Assembly (NCBI RefSeq): GCF_023101765.2
Contig: NC_064217.1
Span: 1,426,001-1,490,000, forward strand
DNA: 64,000 nt
Source: Spodoptera frugiperda
Taxonomy: Eukaryota > Arthropoda > Insecta > Lepidoptera > Noctuidae
Reading direction: 5' to 3'
This document shows positions 55,561 to 64,000 of the stretch, piece by piece. The notes below the pieces were generated by a model, which saw only the letters and a program-made list of their open reading frames with translations, searched no databases and was not told the origin of the DNA. The stretch's first letter is position 1. Each line of letters opens with the position of its first letter. The position numbers were made by a program, and so were the translations under genes.

Positions 55561-56663
55561 AGTCCCGCACCGGCATTGTCCCTCACAAGCTTTGTCCCGC
55601 ACAGGCTTTGTCCCTCACATGCTTTGTCCCGCACATGCTTTGTCCCGCACAGGCTTAGTCCCACACAGGCTTAGTCCCACACAGGCTTAGTCCCACACAG
55701 GCTTTGTCCCACACAGACATTGTCCCGCACAGGTATTCTTTCCCACAGGCATTGTCCCGCACGGGCATCGTCCCGCACTGGCATCGTCCCGCACAGGCAT
55801 TGCCTCGCACAGGTTTTTGCACCGCACAGGCTATTGTCCCGCACAAGTATCGTCCCGCACACGCATGGTCCCGCACAGGCATTGTCACGCACAGGCTTTC
55901 TCCCACACTGGCATCGTCCCGCACAGACTTTGTCCCGCACAGGTATTGTCCCACACAGGTTTTGTCCCGCACAGGTTTTGTCCCGCACAAGCATTGTCCC
56001 GCACAGACATTGTCCCGCACAAGCATTGTCCCGCACAGACATTGTCCCGCACAAGCATTGTCCCGCACAGACATTGTCCCGCACAGACATTGTCCCGCAC
56101 AGGTATTGTCCCGCACAGGTTTTGTCCTGCACAGCTTTTGTCCCGCACAAGCATTGTCCCGCAAAGGTATTTTCCCGCACAAGCATTGTCCCGCACAGGC
56201 ATTGTCCCGCACAGACATTGCCCCGCACAAACATTGTCCCGCACAGACATTTTCCCGCACAGGTATTGTCCCGCACCTGTATTGTCCCGCACATACATTG
56301 TCCCGCACATACATTGTCCCGCACAGACATTGTCCCGCACAGGCATTGTCCCGCACAGGCATTGTCCCGCACAGGCATTGTCCCGCAAAGGCATTGCCCG
56401 CACACTGGCATCGTCCCGCAAAGGCATTGCCCGCACAGGTATTGTTCCGCACAGGCATCGTCCCGCACAGGCATTGTCACGTTCAGGTATGTTCCCGCAC
56501 AGGTTTGTCCCGCACAAGCCTTGTCCCGCACAAGCTTTGTCCCGCACAGGTATTTTCCCGCACAGGTATGTTCCCGCACAGGTATGTTCCCGCACAGACT
56601 TTGTCCCGCAGACATTGTCCCGCACAAGCATTGTTCCGCACTACATTGTCCCGCACAGGTATG
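55561..56663. repeat. Minisatellite, 16-bp unit, about 69 copies
   Basis: The unit is CATTGTCCCGCACAGG, with common variants AAG or AGA for AGG and TTT for ATT. Because 16 is not a multiple of 3 and the unit lacks stops in several frames, ORFs of 250-380 codons with a 16-residue period appear on both strands; these are not genes. From about 55,985 to 56,095 the AAG and AGA variants alternate in a 32-bp higher-order unit. The left edge is degenerate from about 55,520. Confidence 0.93.
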
Positions 56664-56669
56664 TTCGCC

Positions 56670-56760
56670 AGTTGTGCGGGAAAAAACCTGTGCGGGACTA
56701 TACCCGGGACATATAGCGTTAGTGCGGGCTTTAGTAATGTGCGGGCAATGGTCGGTATAA
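56670..56760 (-). repeat. Inverted minisatellite units at the right edge
   Basis: GTGCGGGAAAAAACCTGTGC, GGGACTATACCCGGGAC and GTGCGGGCAATG are units in the opposite orientation to the main array. The array therefore flips at about 56,665. Confidence 0.7.
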
Positions 56761-57106
56761 GATGGTTGGGACGCCTACAATATTATATTTTATTAGCCAT
56801 TTTCCTATTTGTGCAATTGAGTGATCCTTGCACGTAAGGTTGTATGTCGAGATCGAGCGGCGGTCACGAGCCTCGTGGCGGTACTGATGAGAGCTTTCGT
56901 CGGAGTCACCATGTTCCCGACGGTGGTTAAAGCGATAACGTCGCAGCTTAGTGACGCAACACGTGTAGTCCCTTAAACAGTGGAGCGTTTGATGTTGTTC
57001 GGCTACTTGCGCCGGCGGCGGCCCTGCCTACCACCGTACTTCATCACATCAACATGGAACATTAACTTAGAGGTGGTCAGGCGTATGTGACCACCATTGT
57101 ACTTCA

Positions 57107-57715
57107 GCACACTTTTAACACCTTTGGGGATTAACAAGGCAAATTATGTAACTTTAACAAAATTAAATTTTTCATAGAGAATTGTTGACTAAGAACATTT
57201 TCACGTTGTTACACCTAGCAAGCGGAGTCACGGTACCGAACCCATATCAAAGATATCTGACACAGGAGTATATTCCCAAATGAATTAGTTATTTCGATGT
57301 TTCAGTACACAAACAACTTGTAAATTAAGGATGAGGCTCTTAACGAAAATATGTCGTACATAATATTATGTTTATCTGAAAGGAATGTTTTGAAGGTAAT
57401 ATGTTCTGATATGTTTTGGAGTATGCATGTTATAACTTGTATTTCATGTTAATTCGGCTTTTAGATTCTTTGGGTATTACGCTATGGAGGTTTAATAACA
57501 TAATCATGACTATAAGAGTAGATAGAGGCGGTTTTTTATGTGTTGTTTTCTGTTTTGATTATATTGATTACGATTTCAGCTAATGACCGGCAAAGTTTCA
57601 GGATTCTTTGAATAGTTTGTTGTTAGATACTTTAAACGTTTAAGCACATCACTTCACAATCAGACTGACAATTCTATTTAGATGCGTTATGACTATAATA
57701 TTACTGTCTCTACGT
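57107..57715. other. Gene-free interval
   Basis: No gene or matched repeat. Confidence 0.4.
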
Positions 57716-58005
57716 CATCAGCCTATAAGTGGCCAATGCCGACCAAAACCTCTTCTCACATGGAAAAGGTTGTACCGTTAATTACCACGCTTGCCCAATG
57801 CGGGTTGGCGATTTCAAACTTATAATTAGAAATTACAAGCTCAGGTTTCGTCCCGATGTTATCTTTCATCGTTACTTTGTCAATGGTGTTTATGGAATCT
57901 TAGAAAATGCATAATATGTATAACTCGGAAAAAGTTACAATGGTAGGTGTCGAAACCGCACTCTCATTCAGATTAAGAAGCGGGCATCTTAAACATCCTC
58001 TCTAA
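57716..58005 (+). repeat. Metulj-like SINE copy
   Basis: ATCAGCCTATAAGTGGCCAA, CTCTTCTCACATGGAAAAGG, CCACGCTTGCCCAATGCGGG, CCCGATGTTATCTTTCATCG and GAAACCGCACTCTCATTCAG follow the same order as at 44.8 kb. Confidence 0.65.
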
Positions 58006-59903
58006 GTATCTATTAGTGAATAAATACTTTTTCTTTCAAATGTAAATATTCTAAACAGAAACTTATTCCTACTAAAACGTCAATCAATTTATCTGATCGG
58101 ATAAAGCATGCTCGTATTGCCAACGAATTTAATAACCTACCCCAATGGCTACCCTCAAAATATCAGGACCCTCTATTTTCGACCCTTCAACGACCCCTAA
58201 CTCGACCTTGGGGCTAAACACCTGTCTATGTTTATACTTACATTTTTGCAAAACTTCCAACGCAATATTCTCATAAAGTTCTGAGCAAATTTTGATAAAT
58301 TTGATTTGCGTCGACTCTAAAGGAAAATAAGCTTTAAAAGTATATCAGGTGCTAGTTTCCAGCGAGGTAGTGCAATGTGACGGTAATGTATGAAGCGACT
58401 TCGTTTGGTGAAGAAACACATTTTTTGGTTGTAAACATTTTGTTAGCGTGTAGACATTTTTTAAGACTTTCCTAGCTGTAAAAAGGGATACACAGGTTTT
58501 ATAAAAATGTGTATGTATTTTGATGTATGATATGACTGTGGTTATCAAACTGTTTTTCTTGGATTGACCCAGGAAGAGGGTTCCACAAAGTGCTCGACCT
58601 ACACTAATAGTTCCCACATAACAGATGGAGTGAATGGGCCGAAGTCCCCCATATAATTGTAAGTCGTTGAACTAAAACCGACCAAAAAGGCCCGTTTGTC
58701 TTTTGTTCTTATCGCTCCATTTCGGAACGTGACTTCTAGATTAGATTAACCAAAATTCTTTCCTCCAAATTGCATTCTATGCAGTTGTATTAAGACTTAA
58801 AATATTTTTAGCAGCCGCAAACGTAACATGGTTCGCGAAGTTTGAACAAAGGAATGATCATGTGTGTTTTATGTTCGGAGGTGTAAGAGCCATTTTCGAA
58901 TGTGTTAGAAGTAAATAAGGTAGCAGTAAGTGGCCGTCCGCTGACAGATGACGACACTGTGAAGCTCTTTCTTGTTTTCTTGGTCCCTTAACTCGATTTA
59001 GGTAAATGAAAGCTTTGACTCGTGTCATCTGTTAGACTGGGATGGAACTATACACCAGAAAAGGACACACATATCGACCCTTTAAGAGTAATCGCTTGGA
59101 AACTGAACTTTGCCAAACTTGTAAAGTTGCTGTTCAATTTTTGCTTTTTTTTATTTACGTTTTGAGAGCAAAATAAATGTCAATAATAGTAATTTATTGT
59201 ATTCTGTTCATTGACTTTGTTTGTACTTTTATATTTTGCTGTTGATTCAGGAATCAGCATTCAATAAATAAACGTGTTATGCATACGAATACAAAATTTA
59301 ATGGCTTAGCAATAAATTCTGATTCAGTTAAGCTGGGGTCAGAAATATGAATTTTAAAACTAGCAATAAATAGTTTTGTGTTGAATATTTTATTTAGTTA
59401 TTTATTTATGATTAAATAAATTGTTATTTAAATATGAGTGTTTACCAATCCGTAATGTATTTACCAATCAATAAATCATGTTATTGATATTCATATTTAC
59501 GTTTATATCCTTTCTTCGTTTTCTTTATAAATAACTCAAATATAAAACTGACTGCAAAATATCATGTTTAAACAAAATTTCATACTAGATGCATCCTGTA
59601 TGAGGGGGACTCTACAATTGTATCAACCTGAGCTCCTCACGAAATCCGTTTGCGAATATGCAGACACATTAAAATCGATAGCCGTTTCAAAATTTGTATT
59701 GGAATAATATGATACAAGATGCAAACTGCATTGATTCTTTGCATACAAAGTGCATTTTATACTGTACGATTATTGAATAATGTACCTATGTAAGTGATCA
59801 GCACTGTTTATAACATCGGACAAACCCGCAACATCGAAGGAGTGACAGGTGCGTTGCCGACTTTTGTTGGTAGGAATATGTGAATAACATTTATTTATTT
59901 CCA
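58006..59903. other. Gene-free interval
   Basis: Long AT-rich stretch with no domain-bearing ORF and no repeat matched within the window. Confidence 0.4.
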
Positions 59904-60085
59904 TACTAACTTCTGCCAGTGGCTTCACCCGCATTCCCGAAGGTTGAAAAGTAGCCAATGTTAGTAGTAGTGTTAATTTTAGCCCATAATCTAAATGTTC
60001 CCTGTTCTAAATTTCATCCAGATCCCTTCAGCCTTTTTGACGTAAAGGAGTGACAAACATACATAAATTCATAATACTAGTAGGA
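59904..60085 (-). repeat. Helitron-like or family G fragment
   Basis: CTAACTTCTGCCAGTGGCTT, CACCCGCATTCCCGAAGG, TTAGCCCATAATC and TTCATCCAGATCCCTTCAGC parallel 62,125-62,290. Confidence 0.5.
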
Positions 60086-60556
60086 TGTATGAGGTTCTAT
60101 CATTTTTAACCGACTTCAAAAAGGAGGTTCTCAGTTTGCCCTTCTGCATACATTTTACTGAATTTGAAATTTAGTATTGTTTTCTACTATTTAGACATCT
60201 TCAACCACTATTAATAGTTGAGTAGCAACACACATATTGACATACTTTATTTTCTTTGACTATTTTCTAACCTCAATTTGATAGTTCGTTATAAAAGAAT
60301 TGGCTACGGTTATCAAAACAATGACAATGTTTTGTGAACCGTCTCGTTGCCGCCCACACTCCTGTGTGACAAATCGTTCAGTGTTAAACACAGATGATTA
60401 TGTTTTGTTATTTATTTACGTGGGTCGTGTATCGTATTAGCAACGTTATGACAACATATTATTGTAAAAAAACATGTCAACATTTTAACTTCTAAAACAA
60501 AATAAGGTTTCTAACAAAATTTTTAACTAGAAATATAAAAACTTGACCATCTTTTA
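60086..60556. other. Gene-free interval
   Basis: Nothing recognised. Confidence 0.4.
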
Positions 60557-60860
60557 AAGTGTGGGAGAGCCATGCTTCGGCACGAATGGGCCGGCTCGAC
60601 CGGAGTGATACTACGGGTTAACAGAAAACCGACGTGAAACAACTCTTGCGTTGTGCTTAGTTGTGTTACCGGAGGCCCGATTCGCTCCTTGTCAATCCCC
60701 GATTCCCCAACAACTCTTAAATAAGCCCCAAAAGGCCAGCAACGCACTTGTAACGCCTCTGATGTTTCAAGTGTATAGACACTTGGGCAGGCGATGGGCG
60801 GCGGCGAGTGCTTACCATCTGGTGATCCATCTACTCGTTAACCGGCTTATTCCATAAAAA
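60557..60860 (+). repeat. SINE-A copy with a small inverted duplication
   Basis: Complete from AAGTGTGGGAGAGCCATGCT to TTCCATAAAAAAT. Where other copies read TTTCAAGTGTCCATGGGCGG this one reads TTTCAAGTGTATAGACACTT then GGGCAGGCGATGGGCGG, with a 7-bp hairpin at 60,768-60,785. Confidence 0.85.
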
Positions 60861-61324
60861 ATCTCATCTCTTTACACACAGTCTATTAGTCATTATATTT
60901 TATATTGCTGCCTCGTACAATGACTTCCTGATGGCTGGGTAGAAGTAACTTGCATCCAGCGGCTTCCTGATATGATAAACACTTTTACGCATCAATGTTA
61001 TCATTTTGTTAAATTATTATACTAATATTATTAATTACCACCATCAATAAAAGAATACATTACTAAACATTATATCGTGTCGTAACCTGTAAAAGGCCTC
61101 CGATATCATAGTATACCAATATAACAGGATGGGTTACGATCATCCCTTCTTATTTGCTTAGCTGAGCATTTTCGATGTCGCTTCATATCGACTGAGGGTT
61201 AGACTCCAAATTGACGATGATGCTATTAATATTTATTGAATGTTCAAGAGGTAATCTGGTTTATTTGTAACATGTATAAACAAATAATGGAAATAAGGTG
61301 TGACATTGAATTGTATTTATTTTA
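60861..61324. other. Gene-free interval
   Basis: Nothing recognised. Confidence 0.4.
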
Positions 61325-61450
61325 TTGAGACAAGCCCGCCACAACCTCCCATACCGCTGCAATTGCTGTAAGCCAGGATCTACAGTAGATACAAACATGA
61401 AAACACCGGAACACTGAAGTCCGGCGCGTCTTAGGGAAATGAATGACGGT
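61325..61450 (-). repeat. Interspersed repeat, pair with 5.97 kb
   Basis: GCCCGCCACAACCTCCCATA, CCGCTGCAATTGCTGTAAGC and CAGGATCTACAGTAGATACA match the copy at 5,968-6,055, extending further to GGAACACTGAAGTCCGGCGC. Confidence 0.5.
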
Positions 61451-61596
61451 CTTGGATCACGCAACGAAATAAATCAGAAGATGTTATTACAGGGGAAGTA
61501 AAAGAAAACGGAGAAGAAATTGAATTGTATACCTCTACTTTAAGCCTTTAGGCATTATAAAGTGTGGTGTTATGTTATCGTGTTTAGCTTGAGTAA

Positions 61597-61735
61597 CCTT
61601 AGTATGAGTTTGTTTTACGTTTGAATGAGATCGAAACGAGGCCGCGTGGCGCTCTGATTGGCCAGCTTCAATGAATCAACCAATCAAAGTGCCGAACGCC
61701 GTCTTGTCATCCTCGTTCTCGTTATTCGTCTGGAA
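61597..61735. mobile_element. MITE relative of 41.3 kb, right end lost
   Basis: CCTTAGTATGAGTTTGTTTT plus ACGTTTGAATGAG, then GGCGCTCTGATTGGCCAGCT and CCAACCAATCAAAGTGCCGA, match the element at 41,309-41,444, but the terminal AACGTAAAGCAAAC block is absent. Confidence 0.6.
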
Positions 61736-62124
61736 ATCAAGTTTAATATTTCTCTAATCCTTATTTTCATCAATAAAGTACTCATCCACTGATAACATGT
61801 GTATGATGTATAATGCATATGCAAGACATTACAAATGAAAGGTTGCAAAAATAACTCTTTCAGAATAATAATTATTCTTGATGTAAAAGTAACGAGACAT
61901 ACATGAATATCAGAAAATGCACTTTTGTATAATGAGGAAATGTGTTCTCTTCAAAGGAAAATACAGAAGTCTGGTATTATTGCCTATAATATTTTTATTT
62001 TCTGATATAAAAATTTACATTAATAATAACGAGCTTTTTTTTTAATAATTTTAATATGTACGAATGCTCCATTGATCGATGGAGGTTCAATGTCTCAGTT
62101 AGGCAAAGGTATAGTTTGATATGT

Positions 62125-62322
62125 TTAACTTGCTTCTGCCAGTGGCTTTGCCTGCATTTCCGTGGGATTAAAAGTAACCTATAATTATGTTAGTTTGGAC
62201 CATAATTTGCCCCTGTACCAAATTTCACCGAGATTTATTTTACGATGTACCGTGATTGGGTAACAAACCTATTCTTATGAGTAGACAAACTTTCACATTT
62301 ATAACATTAGTAAGGTTGGCGT
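62125..62322 (-). repeat. Short Helitron-like or family G repeat
   Basis: TGCTTCTGCCAGTGGCTTTG at one side and ACAAACTTTCACATTTATAA plus CATTAGTAAGG at the other bracket about 200 bp. The second block is the reverse of the start of the repeat at 50.3 kb. Confidence 0.5.
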
Positions 62323-62731
62323 TTCAAAACTTCCTAGCTGCTTTCATTCTTTTGTTAATAAAAGCCATCATACGTATTGTAAACTACATACAGGCCAATA
62401 TTTCAAAACATACCCTGGCACTACCTATCACCCTAGTCTAGTAGTTTATTGGGACCTTTCAATCATATCGAGAAGTTATGCATCACTTCATCAATATGAG
62501 CAAACGAAGCTGAATATTTATTACAAGACGTAGTACAGTTTATTACATACATATATTATGTATGCTAGTACTTCTGTCTTATTACTTGTTACACATTCTT
62601 CCATGAAGAGACTATAGAGAGTATTATTAGGTTTATTTTTGTTGTTGTCCAAGTGGTATGTTTGTTTAAGTCTGTAGTGACTTTGTTGTGTGTGTGTAAA
62701 ATAGTTTTAAATGATACGTTTTGTAGGTAAC
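62323..62731. other. Gene-free interval
   Basis: Nothing recognised. Confidence 0.4.
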
Positions 62732-63031
62732 GTGGAGGACAGATCCGCTTGAACATTTTAAAATAATTGTTTTGCTTGAATCCAGAAAAAACATAGAGCT
62801 CATAAATGTCTTATCGAATAGAAAATCAACAACGTCGCAGCTTAGTGACGCAATACGTATAATCCCTTAGTCAGTGGTGCGTTTGATGTTGTTCACTTAC
62901 CTGCGCTGGCATCGCCCACCATTTCATTCGTCAATTCAAGGTCATGAGGCGGGACTAGAGAGCGCACGGGGCAAGCAAACATTTAATTAACTTAGTGGTG
63001 GTCAGGCGCATGTGACCACCATTGTACCTAA
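62732..63031 (+). mobile_element. Short form of the 55.1-kb element, without minisatellite
   Basis: Left block GTGGAGGACAGATCCGCTTG, ACATTTTAAAATAATTGTTT, TGCTTGAATCCAG. Right block AACGTCGCAGCTTAGTGACG, TAATCCCTTAGTCAGTGGTG, CGTTTGATGTTGTTC. Then the hairpin GGTGGTCA, 8-nt loop, TGACCACC and ATTGTACCTAA. It shows what the long form looks like without its 1.6 kb of extra sequence. Confidence 0.6.
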
Positions 63032-64000
63032 TTCTAATTTGCCCAACATAGTGAGTTGATTATTATATTTTCTTAAGTGTACATATACATAACTTTGAAT
63101 AAAAAAAACCTTTTTTTACTAGTTCGTGGCAATAGGAAAAGTTCATAAACAAATGATTTATGTATATTTTAGCCAATACAATATTAGTGATTATTTACAT
63201 TTAAGATAAATGACTCTTTAAATCCGATAATTAATTAATATTATTCCCAGAAAAATATACATTATAATACAACCTTTATTGCACAAGCGAATACAACTCA
63301 TATTGCAATACAAACAGTATGTATAATACTTTTGCAACTGCGGTGTCCAATTCCCCCAACAAGAAACATAACTTTTGCCAAAGTTTAATACACTTCATAC
63401 TATACAAGATCTATTAAACTATCCCGAACTCTATTTTCTCTAATTAAGAACGTAATCTACTATCTTAAACTTGAAGATTGAGCCTCGTATTCTCAGAAAC
63501 TAATCTTACACGTGCCTTTATTACTAACTAATTAGAGATAAGCAAACTATTAATAATAACTAAAAACTAACATGTCACACCACTTTGTCACATATTAGTG
63601 GTTAGAAAGTCCTTACCAAAGCTTCAAAAGTTAAAACTTGTGAGGGCACAACTCTAAAATCTGTTAGCAACAACGTGGTTTCGGAAACTCAACCTTATGT
63701 CTAATGTATTTAGAACAATCATCCTCAATCCAAATGCATTATACAATTTGCTAGACTAATTCGAATACCACCTTAATTTTGCGGATAAAAAATAAATTGA
63801 GAGACCATTTTACGCGTTATGCCTATGAAAATAAGGTTACTATAAAGTTTGGTGAAGTGTTAAATTATTTTGGGTTAAGCATTAACTATGGGCGCTCAGT
63901 GAGATCCGTTTTGAAACCCAATTTGCATGTAAATTCATCGAAGTCGGTTCAGATTAACTTTAGGATTGGGGTTATTGAACGCACTTCAAGTTTTGAATTG
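63032..64000. other. Gene-free interval to the window end
   Basis: AT-rich DNA with no supportable ORF. Confidence 0.4.

Larger units (their letters stand above)
55119..57106 (+). mobile_element. Mobile element carrying a minisatellite (long form)
   Basis: Left end: GTGGAGGGCAGATCCGCCTA, CATTTTAAAATTTTATTGCT, TGAACCTAGCAAAAACAT. Right end: AACGTCGCAGCTTAGTGACG, a TAGTCCCTTAAACAGTGGAG block, GCGTTTGATGTTGTTC, and a hairpin GGTGGTCA...TGACCACC before ATTGTAC. The same left and right ends lie only about 300 bp apart at 62,732-63,031. A stem close to the 3' end followed by CTAA in the short form is reminiscent of Helitron ends, but this is a weak inference. The interior adds a Helitron-like 5' end and the 16-bp minisatellite. 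Confidence 0.6.

Noticed and set aside
55561..56663. CRISPR-like direct repeats
   Set aside because: The units are contiguous, with no unique spacers, in a eukaryotic genome. It is a minisatellite.
55655..56837. Six overlapping ORFs of 248-377 codons resembling a Cys- or His/Pro-rich repetitive protein
   Set aside because: All frames on both strands arise from the same 16-bp minisatellite. The 16-residue period is an artefact of unit length, and the frames run out at the array edges.

Overview
The window reads as nuclear DNA of a moth, most likely a noctuid. It is AT-rich, genes have introns (a pyrimidine tract plus AG lies before both host coding exons), and about two thirds of it is interspersed repeats of lepidopteran type: three SINE families, Metulj-like SINEs, Helitron-like ends, MITEs, and RTE- and I-clade LINEs. 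The organism call is inference from repeat style; no host gene here was recognised by name. There is no prokaryotic signature, CRISPR array, rRNA or convincing tRNA gene.

Layout. 1-8.5 kb is gene-poor DNA with SINE fragments and an orphan cluster of heat-shock-element-like pentamers near 2.3 kb. At 8,511-10,436 (+) lies one large coding exon for a 641-residue protein with a signal peptide and a long hydrophobic segment. At 11.5-24.1 kb is a five-unit tandem array (units about 0.65-0.81 kb after subtracting insertions). Every unit carries the same minus-strand exon-like ORF and a TGACGTCA palindrome. Unit 3 has been hit repeatedly: a 1,092-bp element with 25-bp perfect inverted ends and a TA duplication at 12,737-13,828, and an RTE-clade LINE (minus strand, 9-bp target duplication) that contains an apparently intact I-clade LINE at about 16.4-21.9 kb. 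At 24,588-27,264 (+) is a second large coding exon, for a Thr-rich, membrane-spanning, furin-site-containing protein, with a roughly 1-kb 3' UTR that holds a MITE.

From 28.3 to 64 kb I find no supportable gene. The stretch is a mosaic of SINEs, Helitron-like fragments, MITEs and unique AT-rich DNA; it could be intergenic or one or more large introns. Two things stand out. One is a set of short-spacer perfect inverted repeats, several of them inside otherwise recognisable repeats, that look like template-switch products. The other is a 1.1-kb minisatellite of a 16-bp unit (55.56-56.66 kb) that keeps several reading frames open on both strands. It sits between the two ends of a mobile element whose short form recurs at 62.7-63.0 kb.

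The only genes that clearly work together are the I-element ORF1 (nucleic-acid-binding, zinc knuckles) and ORF2 (endonuclease, reverse transcriptase, RNase H), which overlap by 8 nt. The two host proteins are both low-complexity, membrane-associated and in the same orientation, but sequence similarity between them is too weak to call paralogy.
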